The notes: generated from the letters alone by a model not told the origin. A stretch of DNA of 64,000 nucleotides from Flavobacterium cucumis (GCF_900148835.1 NZ_FRYK01000001.1:186001-250000), one strand, 5' to 3'; numbered from the stretch's first letter, positions 45,133 through 55,120 are shown. Made by a program: numbers and translations.

Positions 45133-45738
45133 ATGCTTATGAAAAATATTGTAATAGCAGCTTTTTTCTTTTTGTCAATTTCATCCGCTCAAGAGAAAAA
45201 AATTTTCTCATTAGAGTTTTATTCTTGGGTAGGTGCAAACGACAATATTTCATATGAAATTGCTTCAATCGTTTTCGAATCCAATATTGATTCTCAAGAC
45301 ATATATTGCAACAATAAAGAGTATAATGCCCAAATAAGAGTTAAATATTCCGATAAAGGAGTAGAAAAAATATTTGATTATAATGCTTATGTGAATATCT
45401 TATATCTTGACAATCAAACAGAAGTTCAAAATAAAAACGGTAATTTTTACACTATGATTATTGATGGCTATGCGCCCGCAAGATTAATCAAGGGTACTGG
45501 AAATTACAATCCCGATAATTTCATCGTCTCTGGAATTGTTACAGGAACCACTCCTCAAATAATTAGTGCATATCATTTAGATGATGCTGAATTTCTTCAA
45601 CAAAATATAAAATATGCTGCTCTAAAACCAGAGTATATTCTAACAACTGATGAAGGACGTGCCAAAATAAAAAAATTCTTTTCCTCAAATGATGAGATGT
45701 ACAGATTATTGATGTTATACATTGCTAATTTTGATTAA
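45133..45738 (+). CDS. Secreted hypothetical protein
   Basis: 201 residues with a signal peptide (MKNIVIAAFFFLSISSAQ), unknown family. The mature part is rich in aromatic residues and Asn/Asp (YSWVGANDNISYEIASIVFE, RLIKGTGNYNPDNFIVSGIVTG). It ends with a helical EGRAKIKKFFSSNDEMYRLL. An ATG two codons downstream (45139) is an alternative start. It is followed 20 nt later by the GSCFA gene, so the two may be co-transcribed. No function is inferred. Confidence 0.6.
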   Translation: MLMKNIVIAAFFFLSISSAQEKKIFSLEFYSWVGANDNISYEIASIVFESNIDSQDIYCNNKEYNAQIRVKYSDKGVEKIFDYNAYVNILYLDNQTEVQNKNGNFYTMIIDGYAPARLIKGTGNYNPDNFIVSGIVTGTTPQIISAYHLDDAEFLQQNIKYAALKPEYILTTDEGRAKIKKFFSSNDEMYRLLMLYIANFD

Positions 45739-45758
45739 TTTTTATTGCAATTATAACG

Positions 45759-46715
45759 ATGTTATTCAGCACCAAAATACCCATTCAAAAAAGCAGTTTT
45801 CTAATTGATTATGATTCAAGAATTATGTCTTTAGGTTCTTGTTTTGCAGAGAACATGGGGTACAAGTTTAATTATTTTAAATTTCAAGCGATCACCAATC
45901 CGTTTGGGATCATTTTTAATGCAATTTCTTTAGAAAAATTAATCTGTCGTGCTGTTAAAAAGAGAAAATTTACTGAAAACGATATTTTCTATCATAATGA
46001 ATTGTGGAATTGCTATGATGTGCATTCCGAGTTATCAAATCCAGACAAAGAAATCTTTTTAAGTAATTTGAATTCAACTTTAGAATCGACACATCTTCAT
46101 ATTGCTTCATTAACACATTGCATTATCACCTTAGGAACGTCTTGGGTATATCGAAATACAGAAACTAATGAAATAGTTGCTAATTGTCACAAAGTGCGGC
46201 AAAAGCAGTTTACAAAAGAATTGCTTTCAATTGAAGAAACCGAAAAAAGTTTACAAAACATTGTTTCTTTAATTCATACGGTAAATCCAAATTGTCATTT
46301 TATTTTTACGGTTTCTCCTGTGCGACATATAAAAGATGGTTTTATAGAAAACACCTTGAGCAAAGCGCATTTGGTTGCGGCAATTCACAAAAAAATTACC
46401 CATCACCCATCACTCATCATCTATTTCCCAGCTTTTGAAATCATGATGGACGAATTGCGTGATTATCGTTTTTATTCCGAAGACATGCTACATCCAAATC
46501 AAACAGCAATCGATTATATTTGGGTACAATTCTTTGAAAATTATATTTCGGAATCTGTATTTGGTTTGATGAATGAAATCTGTGCCATTCAAAAAGGATT
46601 GCAACACAGACCGTTTAATCCTAATACAGAAAGTCATCAAAAGTTTCTAAAAAACTTAACATCAAAAATGACAACTATCAAAAAAAAGTTGCCATTTGTA
46701 TCATTTGAAAAATAA
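45759..46715 (+). CDS. GSCFA-domain protein
   Basis: 318 residues beginning with the name-giving motif: SLGSCFAENMGYKFNYFKF near residue 25. Further family blocks are NPFGIIFNAISLEKLI, ITLGTSWVYRNTET, FIFTVSPVRHIKDGF and YFPAFEIMMDELRDYRFYSEDMLHPN. The catalytic layout (GS near the start, a late D-x-x-H as DMLHPN) is that of SGNH/GDSL-like hydrolases, so an esterase on a sugar or lipid is likely. Substrate unknown. Confidence 0.88.
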   Translation: MLFSTKIPIQKSSFLIDYDSRIMSLGSCFAENMGYKFNYFKFQAITNPFGIIFNAISLEKLICRAVKKRKFTENDIFYHNELWNCYDVHSELSNPDKEIFLSNLNSTLESTHLHIASLTHCIITLGTSWVYRNTETNEIVANCHKVRQKQFTKELLSIEETEKSLQNIVSLIHTVNPNCHFIFTVSPVRHIKDGFIENTLSKAHLVAAIHKKITHHPSLIIYFPAFEIMMDELRDYRFYSEDMLHPNQTAIDYIWVQFFENYISESVFGLMNEICAIQKGLQHRPFNPNTESHQKFLKNLTSKMTTIKKKLPFVSFEK

Positions 46716-46720
46716 AGCAA

Positions 46721-48637
46721 TTAACTATTTAATTCTTCAATTTCTAATTGCACGTTTTCCCAATCTTCTAGTAATTGCTCCAACTCTTTTTTCTTCTTTT
46801 CATAAGCGGCAAAAAACGAAGCATCTTCAATATGTTTGTCATAATTTGAAGCTAACGCTTTATCATCTGTTTGAATACCTTTTTCTAATTGCTGAATCTG
46901 ACTTTCAATTTTACTTAATCTATTTTGCAACGATTTCGCTTTCTTTTGATCTTCGTAAGAAATACTTTTTACCACTTTATGGTTATTTGTAGTAGTCGCC
47001 ACATCTTTCTTCTCAATTTCACGCATATTCATGGCATTTTTCTGTTCCAAGAAGAAATTGATGTCTCCCAAATATTCTCTGATTTTCTGATCTTTAAATT
47101 CGTAAACAATATTTGACATTCCCTGCAAGAAATCACGATCGTGAGACACTAACAACAATGTTCCTTCAAATTGCTTTAAAGCGGCTTTTAAAACGTTTTT
47201 AGACTTAATATCTAAGTGATTTGTTGGCTCATCCATCACTAAGACGTTAATTGGTTGTAAAAGCAATTTACAAAGTGCCAAACGATTTCGTTCACCACCC
47301 GAAAGTACTTTTACTTTTTTCTCTACATCGTCGCCACGGAATAAAAAAGAACCTAACATATCGCGAACTTTTGAACGATTTGTATCGGTTGCAGCTTCTA
47401 GCATCGTATCTAGTAATGTTTTTTCACCATCTAAGTATTCCGCTTGGTTTTGAGCGAAATAACCTAATTGTACATTGTGCCCTAGTTTGATTGTTCCTTC
47501 GTATTCGAATTCGTTCACAATCGCTTTCATGAAAGTTGATTTCCCTTGACCATTTTGTCCAACGAAAGCCACTTTACTCCCACGCTCCACTAAAAGTGAA
47601 ATATCTTTTAAAATTACTTTATCACCATAAGCTTTAGTAACGTGTTCTGCTTCTACCACAACTCTACCAGGTGTTTGCGAAACGGGAAACGAAATATTCA
47701 TTACCGAATTATCATCTTCATCAACTTCAATTCGCTCTACTTTATCCAATTTTTTAATTAACGATTGTGCCATTGATGCTTTAGAAGCCTTAGCTCTAAA
47801 TTTTTCGATTAACTTTTCAGTTTCCTCAATTTTTTTAGCTTGATTTTTTTGGGTTGCCAATTGCTTTTCACGAATTTCTTGACGCAAGACTAAATATTCA
47901 GAATACGGTTTACTAAAATCGTATGCTTTACCTAATGAAATTTCAATCGTACGATTCGTTACATTATCCAAAAACATTTTATCATGTGAAACAATTACAA
48001 CTACGCCTGGGAAATTTCGTAAAAAACCTTCCAACCAAATAATACTCTCAATATCCAAGTGATTCGTTGGCTCATCCAAAAGTAAAATATCATTAGATTG
48101 TAATAATAATTTTGCTAATTCAATACGCATTCTCCAACCACCAGAAAAAGTATCCGTTTGATTGTCGAAATCTTCTCTTTTGAATCCTAAGCCTAACAGA
48201 ATTTTCTCGGTATCTCCAACATAATTATATCCTCCAAGAACTTCATAATGATGGGTAACATCACTTAATTCTTCTATTAAATCAGAATATTCTTGACTTT
48301 CATAATCGGTACGAGTCACTAATTGGTGATTGATTTCGTCAATTCTGAATTCGGCTCTTTTGATTTCTTCGAAAGCCATGTAAGCTTCCTCTAAAACCGT
48401 TCTTCCTTTTACAAAATCAATATCCTGACGAAGAAATCCGATTTTCACTTCTTTTTCTGTAGCAATAGTTCCATTGTCAGGTTTAAAATCACCAGCTAAC
48501 ATTTTCAACATGGTAGATTTCCCTGCGCCGTTTTTCCCAACAAGTCCTACCCTGTCTCCTGAACCTAATCTAAAAGTTACTTCTTCAAAAAGATACGTTC
48601 CACCAAATGAAACCGATAAATTATGTATGTTTAGCAT
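46721..48637 (-). CDS. ABC-F family ATPase
   Basis: 638 residues with two ATP-binding cassettes and no membrane segments, the ABC-F layout (ribosome-associated translation factors and antibiotic-resistance proteins). First cassette: Walker A GKNGAGKST near 36, signature FSGGWRMRIELAKLLL, Walker B ILLLDEPTNHLD. Second: GQNGQGKST near 358, LSGGERNRLALCKLLL and LVMDEPTNHLD. The linker between them (about 240-310) is Lys/Glu-rich helical, and a C-terminal coiled coil occupies the last ~90 residues as in Uup. It is most likely a housekeeping translation factor. It converges with the GSCFA gene. Confidence 0.93.
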   Translation of the reverse strand: MLNIHNLSVSFGGTYLFEEVTFRLGSGDRVGLVGKNGAGKSTMLKMLAGDFKPDNGTIATEKEVKIGFLRQDIDFVKGRTVLEEAYMAFEEIKRAEFRIDEINHQLVTRTDYESQEYSDLIEELSDVTHHYEVLGGYNYVGDTEKILLGLGFKREDFDNQTDTFSGGWRMRIELAKLLLQSNDILLLDEPTNHLDIESIIWLEGFLRNFPGVVVIVSHDKMFLDNVTNRTIEISLGKAYDFSKPYSEYLVLRQEIREKQLATQKNQAKKIEETEKLIEKFRAKASKASMAQSLIKKLDKVERIEVDEDDNSVMNISFPVSQTPGRVVVEAEHVTKAYGDKVILKDISLLVERGSKVAFVGQNGQGKSTFMKAIVNEFEYEGTIKLGHNVQLGYFAQNQAEYLDGEKTLLDTMLEAATDTNRSKVRDMLGSFLFRGDDVEKKVKVLSGGERNRLALCKLLLQPINVLVMDEPTNHLDIKSKNVLKAALKQFEGTLLLVSHDRDFLQGMSNIVYEFKDQKIREYLGDINFFLEQKNAMNMREIEKKDVATTTNNHKVVKSISYEDQKKAKSLQNRLSKIESQIQQLEKGIQTDDKALASNYDKHIEDASFFAAYEKKKKELEQLLEDWENVQLEIEELNS

Positions 48638-48757
48638 TTAAAAAGTTTATGAGTTTAACTGTTGATGAGTTTAAAAGTTTTATTACAAGAAACTCTATTT
48701 AACAACAAACAAATTGATTACTGTTACAATTGTTACACATTGAATAGCTAGTTATTG

Positions 48758-48765
48758 TACCTTTG
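48758..48765 (+). promoter_or_regulatory. -7 promoter box TACCTTTG for the DUF983 gene
   Basis: Exact match 17 nt before the ATG at 48783. Confidence 0.6.
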
Positions 48766-48782
48766 TGTAAAATATTTTGCAA

Positions 48783-49199
48783 ATGTTAAAAAAAGGATCC
48801 AAATTAAATAGTATTTTAACAGGAAGTTGTCCCTCTTGCCATGAAGAAAGCATGTATTTAGACAAAAATCCCTATAATCTTATGAATGTTTACAAAATGC
48901 ATGAAAATTGCAGTCATTGTGGTACCAAATATAAAATGGAACCATCGTTTTTTTACGGAGCCATGTATGTAAGTTACGCCTTAGGAATTGCTTTTGGTGT
49001 AGCTGCATTTATTATTACCTACTTCTTTATTGGAGAAAAGAGTTTAATCACAAACTTTATTGTTATAATTATTACGCTAGTTGTTTTTATGCCAGTAATC
49101 ATGAGACTTTCCAGAAATATTTGGATAAATATGTTTATCAATTTTGACAAAGATTGGAAAGAACACATTAAAGATAAAAAGAAAACAACATTACGATAA
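48783..49199 (+). CDS. DUF983 membrane protein with zinc ribbon
   Basis: About 138 residues. A zinc ribbon at the N-terminus (GSCPSCHEESMY and ENCSHCGTKYKMEPSFFYGAMY) is followed by two membrane helices (about 62-80 and 88-108) and a basic tail. This is the DUF983 layout. The function is unknown. The ATG at 48783 is used; the TTG at 48777 adds two residues only. Confidence 0.85.
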   Translation: MLKKGSKLNSILTGSCPSCHEESMYLDKNPYNLMNVYKMHENCSHCGTKYKMEPSFFYGAMYVSYALGIAFGVAAFIITYFFIGEKSLITNFIVIIITLVVFMPVIMRLSRNIWINMFINFDKDWKEHIKDKKKTTLR

Positions 49200-49202
49200 T
49201 CG

Positions 49203-49282
49203 AAAAACCGGAATTAAAGCGAATATGCCCCAAACTGCATTTTACTTTTGAGTGCAGTCTAAAGTTAGTTTCGGTTTTTTTT
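49203..49282. terminator. Nested hairpin between DUF983 and the FAD oxidoreductase
   Basis: Outer arms AAAAACCG(G)AA at 49203-49213 and TTTCGGTTTTTT at 49269-49280, inner arms ACTGCA (49234-49239) and TGCAGT (49253-49258). The outer right arm ends in a T run, so it terminates plus-strand transcription; its left A run could act for the minus strand. The loop between is unusually long for a simple terminator. Confidence 0.6.
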
Positions 49283-50317
49283 ATAACACCGTAATATATC
49301 TATTTCGCTTTCTAAAGGAATATTATCTTCTATATGTTGGAAAAGTTGATTTGCTAAATAAGGCCCAAGCATAACACCACGAGTTCCCAAACCGTTTAAT
49401 ACATGCAATTGAGAATAATTTGGATGTGTTCCTACCAAAGGCCTTCTATCCTTGACTGTTGGACGAACTCCTGCAAAATGTTCAATAATTTCAAAATCGC
49501 AGGAAATAATTTCTTTTAATTTTTCGACCAATTCTTGTTTACCTTCTTCTGTTGGTATACTCGTCTTATCTTTCCAATCATAAGTAGCTCCTACTTTGTA
49601 TAAATGATCTCCAATAGGAAGAATAAAGACACTTGACTTAATAACTACATCCAAATTCAAATTAAGGGCTTTAATAATAAGAAGTTCGCCTTTTGTCCCA
49701 TCTAAAGGTAAATCATTAAAATAAGGATTAGCATGTAATCCAAAACCTTCAGCAAAAATGATGTGTTTTGCTTCTATTCCGTTATAAGAAATTTTGTTAT
49801 CAAGAAATTGAATGGCGTCGTAATTGAATGTATCATTTGAAAAAAAACCTAAGCTTTCAAGCATCTTTGAATAGGAAGAAATCAAAGTATTAATATCTAA
49901 GTAACCTGTTTCATTAACCAAACCATAATGAAATGGTGAATCAATATTATGATATTTTTTGTTTACTAAGTTAGGACTAAGAAATGGCGCTAAACTTGGT
50001 TTATCAGCAGCTTGAAACCAATTGTTTTGTTCTTCAATGGAAGCTAATTTTCTGAGAATAGGAATCTTATAATCAAAAACAACATCTAGTTTTTCTTGAA
50101 TTTGGTGGTAAAGCGGAAACGCAAATTTTAATTGTTCTTTTGCTTTCCAAACTTCACTGAAACGTTTTAATACTACTGGATTGTACAATCCACCAGCAAT
50201 ACGAGATGAAGGTTGCGAATTGTTATCAAAAACTAATATTTTTTTATTTGCTTTTAAGGCAATTTCAGCAAATGAAATACCTGCAAGACCATTACCAACT
50301 ATAATAAAATCTATCAT
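49265..50317 (-). CDS. FAD-dependent oxidoreductase (DAO family)
   Basis: 350 residues. An N-terminal dinucleotide-binding fold with FIIVGNGLAGISFAEIALKANKKILVFD (GxGxxG) is followed by SRIAGGLYNPVVLKRF, a DAO-type FAD pocket. C-terminal blocks HFAGVRPTVKDRRPLVG and LNGLGTRGVMLGPYLAN are typical of glycine oxidase / MnmC C-terminal-like enzymes. It probably oxidises an amine or amino acid; the substrate is unknown. The start ATG lies directly after the gldN terminator. Confidence 0.85.
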   Translation of the reverse strand: MIDFIIVGNGLAGISFAEIALKANKKILVFDNNSQPSSRIAGGLYNPVVLKRFSEVWKAKEQLKFAFPLYHQIQEKLDVVFDYKIPILRKLASIEEQNNWFQAADKPSLAPFLSPNLVNKKYHNIDSPFHYGLVNETGYLDINTLISSYSKMLESLGFFSNDTFNYDAIQFLDNKISYNGIEAKHIIFAEGFGLHANPYFNDLPLDGTKGELLIIKALNLNLDVVIKSSVFILPIGDHLYKVGATYDWKDKTSIPTEEGKQELVEKLKEIISCDFEIIEHFAGVRPTVKDRRPLVGTHPNYSQLHVLNGLGTRGVMLGPYLANQLFQHIEDNIPLESEIDILRCYKKNRN

Positions 50318-50328
50318 GATGTAAAATT

Positions 50329-50360
50329 AAAAAACTCTTACCACATGGTAAGAGTTTTTT
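50329..50360 (-). terminator. Terminator of the gldKLMN operon
   Basis: A ~14-bp stem (AAAAAACTCTTACC / GGTAAGAGTTTTTT) with a 4-nt loop, 22 nt beyond the gldN stop; on the minus strand the T run follows. Confidence 0.9.
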
Positions 50361-50382
50361 AAATGAAATTGGAGAAATACTA

Positions 50383-51276
50383 TTAATAATTCCACATATC
50401 TTGTTCAAAGTCACGAATTTTTTCTTTAACGCGCTCTGATTCTAATAATTGCATTTGAGCATTTTCTTTCATGTAATCTTTAATCAATCGATCGCCATAT
50501 ACATTTTCTTCAAGATAAATGACACCACTAAAACGACGTGCGTTCAAAAGGTGATCAAAAGTAAAAGACATTGCTGAATTTTCATTATTAAATGCCTTAG
50601 CTGCATGAAGAACATCACGAGAAGCAGGAAAATAAACCCAAAATAATTCAATATAATCTTGCTCTTTCTCTCCCATAGTGTAAACATCAGGAATACTTGG
50701 ACAAATACCTAATAAACGATATTTTAACTCTCCCTGGCGCTTGTCAAAATACCAATATCCAACGATTTTATAGGCATCAACATCAATTGCTTTTAGTTCT
50801 TGTTTAACAATAAACTCGGCAGGAATTGCTTCACCAGCATTATAATATTCTCTACCAGCATCCGTTGTGTCAATTCTAACTAAAGAAGCTTCAATATCCG
50901 TTAAGGATTTCTTTGTAGTAAAATAACTTGAGTCATACACTTCGGTGATTTTACCTTCTTTAATTGCATCAATTAAAACGTTATATAACGGTTTTCTATC
51001 AGAAGAAGCCATGACATCTCCATCTACTGGAAAATATAATGGAAAGTTAACTCTCTCATCTAAATCAATAATTTCCCAGATGCGTTTACCCATTAAAATA
51101 TCTCTATCATGGACATAACCATAAGGTAGCGGTTTATCATTGTCCGCACTTAATTCCGCTTCTGTCTTTTTACCGATTTGATCCGGTGTTTTAGCATTCA
51201 AAAGATTAGACTGAGCAAAGGTAAAAGAAGTGCTTAAACCTAATACTAAAATTGCAATACTATTTCTCCAATTCAT
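50383..51276 (-). CDS. gldN: Gliding motility / T9SS protein GldN
   Basis: 297 residues with a signal peptide ending TFAQ, then LLNAKTPDQIGKKT and the GldN body (GYVHDRDILMGKRIWEIIDLDERVNFPLYFP, VKQELKAIDVDAYKIVGYWYFDKRQGEL, LFWVYFPASRDVL). GldN is an extracytoplasmic part of the T9SS ring complex together with GldK. Last gene of the gldK-L-M-N operon, which ends at a strong terminator. Confidence 0.95.
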   Translation of the reverse strand: MNWRNSIAILVLGLSTSFTFAQSNLLNAKTPDQIGKKTEAELSADNDKPLPYGYVHDRDILMGKRIWEIIDLDERVNFPLYFPVDGDVMASSDRKPLYNVLIDAIKEGKITEVYDSSYFTTKKSLTDIEASLVRIDTTDAGREYYNAGEAIPAEFIVKQELKAIDVDAYKIVGYWYFDKRQGELKYRLLGICPSIPDVYTMGEKEQDYIELFWVYFPASRDVLHAAKAFNNENSAMSFTFDHLLNARRFSGVIYLEENVYGDRLIKDYMKENAQMQLLESERVKEKIRDFEQDMWNY

Positions 51277-51324
51277 CTTAATTCATTTTTATTTAAGTTC
51301 TATATAAACTCAAAATATTATTTT

Positions 51325-52863
51325 TTATTGTATTTCGAAAGTACATGGAGCTGTTTTTGGCAACATATAATTACCAGCACCAACTAATTTTGTTTGAATG
51401 TTATTGATGATTACAACATCTCCTCTTGAAGCTTTAGCGATAGCCGCTCTAGCTCTAGAATCCATTTTGTTACCAGATACAACAACTGTAGGTTGACCTG
51501 GAACTTTAATGGTAAAACCTGTAACATTTAAACCAACTTCAAAATCGAAGTCTTCTAACTTAGCACCAACACTTGAAATCTCTAAACTACTCTTAGGTCC
51601 TTTAGCTGCATATTCACCTCTAATAGTTCCAGATGGTCCAGGAATTCCTTTAATACGGAATACTTTTTTATCAGAGACCATCTTACCATCAGGTAATTTA
51701 GCACTAACATTAATTACTACTTCTCTTCCTGCGCCTGGGCTCATATTATATTTACCCATAGCACCAGCTTTTGAAAGACCAGCACCAGAAGCGGTAACAT
51801 CTTTATCAGAAACACCAGCAAATGAAATAGTCATAGGGTTAACAACACCTCTGTAAACCACATTCATTTTATCAGCTGATATAGTAGCTGAATTTGGACG
51901 AGGCACAACTACATATTTCCCTTCAAATTTTAATGGAATTTCTTTACCATCTTCTAAAAATCCGAACTCTCCAGAAATATTTTGTTCTCCAATACCTCCA
52001 GCAGTCATCGAAATAACAGCTTGACCATTTTCAATCTTACCAGGTCCCTTGAAAGATGTTGGTTGCGTATTAGCATCATAACGACCTAAAACCACTTTAC
52101 CAGTAACTTGTTCCCCTTGAAAATATGCGTTTTTATCAAGAACTACAATTGCTTGAAAATTCTTCATAGAAGCTGCAGATTTCAATGCATTTCCTAAAAA
52201 TAGATTATAAGCTCCTGCTTCTGTATTCTTAACATCATTTTGCATAGCTGTTAAAAAAGTCAAAGTTGATACAGCCGGAAAACCTTTTGTTTTATAATCT
52301 AAATACTTGATTTTTACTCCTTCTCTGTTTGCTATATCAGCAGTAGAAAATTTCTTTTCCAACTCTTTAATAAAAGGAATAAATTTCACATCATTACCCA
52401 CAACAGATTTAATATCTGCAACATATTTATCAATTCTTGTAACAATTTCTTTTCCTCTTGCGCTATATCCATCACCTTGAAACCACTTTTCATCAATAGT
52501 TGATTTGTCCATTGATTCAAAAGGAAGTTTACCCGTTTTAGAATCTACCTCAAATCCTTCAGTTACTTCTTTTTTTAATGTTTCTATAAATGCAACGAAT
52601 TCTTTTGAAATTTTTGAAACATCTTGAGCCATCTTAGCAGAAGCACCGTATTTAGCTGGCTCATCTGAAGCTTTAGTATTTAAAGCAGTCAATAAGCCTT
52701 CGTTAGATTCTTCTGTTAATTTATTAGACTCGTCAAATTTATCATTAAAATTACCAAAAGCTGTTAATACTTCTTTTGACATATTTAATGCTAACATTGC
52801 GATGAAAACCAAATACATTAGGTTAATCATCTTCTGTCTAGGGGTTAATTTTCCTCCTGCCAT
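51325..52863 (-). CDS. gldM: Gliding motility / T9SS protein GldM
   Basis: 512 residues. One N-terminal membrane helix (MINLMYLVFIAMLALNMS near 11-28) after the cytoplasmic start MAGGKLTPRQK, then a long periplasmic part built from beta domains (PKTAPCTFEIQ at the end). With GldL it forms the proton-driven motor that powers both gliding and T9SS secretion, and it spans the periplasm to contact GldK/GldN. Order and spacing with gldL (46 nt) and gldN (48 nt) are canonical. Confidence 0.96.
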   Translation of the reverse strand: MAGGKLTPRQKMINLMYLVFIAMLALNMSKEVLTAFGNFNDKFDESNKLTEESNEGLLTALNTKASDEPAKYGASAKMAQDVSKISKEFVAFIETLKKEVTEGFEVDSKTGKLPFESMDKSTIDEKWFQGDGYSARGKEIVTRIDKYVADIKSVVGNDVKFIPFIKELEKKFSTADIANREGVKIKYLDYKTKGFPAVSTLTFLTAMQNDVKNTEAGAYNLFLGNALKSAASMKNFQAIVVLDKNAYFQGEQVTGKVVLGRYDANTQPTSFKGPGKIENGQAVISMTAGGIGEQNISGEFGFLEDGKEIPLKFEGKYVVVPRPNSATISADKMNVVYRGVVNPMTISFAGVSDKDVTASGAGLSKAGAMGKYNMSPGAGREVVINVSAKLPDGKMVSDKKVFRIKGIPGPSGTIRGEYAAKGPKSSLEISSVGAKLEDFDFEVGLNVTGFTIKVPGQPTVVVSGNKMDSRARAAIAKASRGDVVIINNIQTKLVGAGNYMLPKTAPCTFEIQ

Positions 52864-52909
52864 TTTCCTTGAAATTAGTTTTAATTAATAAATTTACTGA
52901 TAAAACTAA

Positions 52910-53545
52910 TTATCCTCTGTTACTCATTGCAGTCAACATACCACCATAAACTGCATTTAAAGATGCAATATTTGATGTCATTGATTGCATTTGCTCTTTT
53001 AATTTAGCTGCATTTTCAGCGATTTCTTTATTTGCTTGTGCATTTCTGTCAGCACTGTCTAATTGCAGCTTGTATAAATTATTTAAAGCTTCCATTTGAG
53101 CTGCAGCTGTGTTCATTTCGTCTGCATATTTCTTTTGAGAAGCAATCGCATCAACAGTTGGAGATATGCTTTTAGCAGCACCTTCAAAGTTTTTAATACT
53201 ATTTCCTAAGCTTGCCATTAATTCTCCATCAATTTTAGCTTCTTTAAGCATGCTGTCTAATTTCTGAGATAGTAAACCTTGTGCTTCTGTAGGATTTTCA
53301 GCTTTTGCTTTTTTAGCTGATGCTTCACCACCTGCTAATTCAGGATAAACTAAAGACCAATCCAAATCTTTTTCAACTGGTTCAAAAGCAGACAATGCAA
53401 AAATAGCTGCTTCTGTTAATAATCCAACAATCAACATGATATCAGCACCAGGCCAGTGTTGTAATTTAAATAATGCTCCAACGATTACAACAGCTGCTCC
53501 CATACCATAAAGAAAGCCCATCATTTTTTTGCTTAATAATGCCAT
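52910..53545 (-). CDS. gldL: Gliding motility / T9SS protein GldL
   Basis: 211 residues, with two N-terminal membrane helices (FLYGMGAAVVIVGALFKL and ADIMLIVGLLTEAAIFAL) and a cytoplasmic helical tail. The stretch FEPVEKDLDWSLVYPEL just after helix two is typical. The glutamate in LLTEAAIF is the membrane-embedded residue implicated in proton flow in the GldLM motor. Confidence 0.97.
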   Translation of the reverse strand: MALLSKKMMGFLYGMGAAVVIVGALFKLQHWPGADIMLIVGLLTEAAIFALSAFEPVEKDLDWSLVYPELAGGEASAKKAKAENPTEAQGLLSQKLDSMLKEAKIDGELMASLGNSIKNFEGAAKSISPTVDAIASQKKYADEMNTAAAQMEALNNLYKLQLDSADRNAQANKEIAENAAKLKEQMQSMTSNIASLNAVYGGMLTAMSNRG

Positions 53546-53596
53546 AATAAATAAATTTTAGTTAGTTAAGTTTTAATATATAAAATTGGTTAAATA

Positions 53597-54976
53597 CTAT
53601 TTAGGGATTGTACCGGTTGAAGCTGTTCCCATATAATCTTGAACAGTTCTAAAACCGATGTAACTTCTTGCTGAATCAGCGTATTCGAAATCACGAGTTG
53701 ATACTTGCAACATGTAAGCCACGTCTTTCCAAGACCCTCCTCTTACTACTTTTCTTTGGTTGCTTCTATCCGAAACATGAGGGTTCATTGTAGATGAAAA
53801 CTCATAGGCTTCAGCAAAATACGACGATTCTGTCCATTCTGAAACATTTCCAGCCATATTATAAAGATTATAATCATTTGGCTCATACGATTTAGCTTCT
53901 ACGGTATACAAAGCACCATCAGCCGCATAATCTCCTCTGTTAGGCTTAAAGTTAGCCATGAAACAAGCTCTGTCATTTTTAGCATAAGGTCCCCCCCAAG
54001 GATAAGTACCTCCAGAAATACCTCCTCTTGCTGCATATTCCCATTCTGCTTCAGTTGGTAAACGGAACGAGTTTATCTGATCTCTACCTTTTTTCTTCTT
54101 AATATAAGCGTTTTTATATAAGGTTCTCCAAGCACAAAAAGCTTTTGCTTGATTCCAAGAAACACCAACCACTGGATATTCTCCATAAGCTTGATGCCAA
54201 AAATAATCGTTGTGCATTGGTTCATTGTAAGAATAAGCAAAATCTTTTATCCATGCAGTTGTATCAGGATAAATCTCAATTGCAGGAGTATCATCGTAAA
54301 AGTTTTTACGTCCTTTTTTCTTAACCGCTTTATTTAAATCAACTTGATTGTATTTGAATTTCAACTTAGACACATCTATTGTTTTCAATCCATTGTAAGA
54401 TTCAGATTCTGGTAAGTACATCGAATCCATAACCTCTACATAAAACTCATCTGGATATTTAGATGGCTCTTTGATAAGTTTGATTTTCTTGTTTAGCTTT
54501 CGCTTTGCATACATGTCATCCTCAGTTCCTACACTGTAGTAATTCTCATACATGTATTTGTCGTAAGGCGTCATTTTCTCTGGATCCACATCGGCGAAAG
54601 CAAAATCACCAATACTTCCTCCTTTTTCACCTGCACCTGCCTTCTGACCTTGTTCATCAGCCAAAATTGCAAGTCTAGTTCTAATAGTTGAGTCTTTTAC
54701 CCACTCAACAAATTGACGATACTCGCTGTTAGTAATCTCTGTTTCATCCATATAAAACGAACGAACAGTTACCGTCTTAGTAGGTGCGTCTTGAACGTTA
54801 GCTAAATCATCATCTGACTTACCCATAATAAAAGCGCCACCAGGTACTAATGTCATTCCGTAAGGTTTTTCGGGATGCCATTTTCTTCCCTTAACTCCTA
54901 CTAATTCTCCTTTATCGCCTTTACCACAACTGATAAACAATGACAAAATTGCTGAAAATGCAACAAACTTCTTCAT
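53597..54976 (-). CDS. gldK: Gliding motility / T9SS lipoprotein GldK
   Basis: 459 residues, an outer-membrane lipoprotein (lipobox SLFISCGKG) with a formylglycine-generating-enzyme-like fold (MTLVPGGAFIMGKSDDD, MDETEITNSEYRQFV, FRLPTEAEWEYAARGG, VVRGGSWKD, GFRTVQDYMG). GldK forms the periplasmic ring of T9SS with GldN. It is first in the operon. A TAGGTTTA sequence upstream resembles a promoter box with one mismatch. Confidence 0.97.
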   Translation of the reverse strand: MKKFVAFSAILSLFISCGKGDKGELVGVKGRKWHPEKPYGMTLVPGGAFIMGKSDDDLANVQDAPTKTVTVRSFYMDETEITNSEYRQFVEWVKDSTIRTRLAILADEQGQKAGAGEKGGSIGDFAFADVDPEKMTPYDKYMYENYYSVGTEDDMYAKRKLNKKIKLIKEPSKYPDEFYVEVMDSMYLPESESYNGLKTIDVSKLKFKYNQVDLNKAVKKKGRKNFYDDTPAIEIYPDTTAWIKDFAYSYNEPMHNDYFWHQAYGEYPVVGVSWNQAKAFCAWRTLYKNAYIKKKKGRDQINSFRLPTEAEWEYAARGGISGGTYPWGGPYAKNDRACFMANFKPNRGDYAADGALYTVEAKSYEPNDYNLYNMAGNVSEWTESSYFAEAYEFSSTMNPHVSDRSNQRKVVRGGSWKDVAYMLQVSTRDFEYADSARSYIGFRTVQDYMGTASTGTIPK

Positions 54977-55120
54977 ATAAACTTGGGTTAAATGTAATTT
55001 CTTTTTTAGGGCGTAAACCTATTCAATAATTTTGTAAAAAACAATTTTTTTTTTATAAACGTGAAAAAAATATTAAAATTTACTTTTTTAACAATAATTT
55101 ATAGGTTTATTATCTAGAAC

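Noticed and set aside
46721..48637. Antibiotic-resistance ABC-F
   Set aside because: Has an Uup-like C-terminal coiled coil and no features pointing to a resistance subfamily; housekeeping is more likely.
51509..51856. Frame opposite gldM
   Set aside because: Antisense shadow of a well-supported gene.
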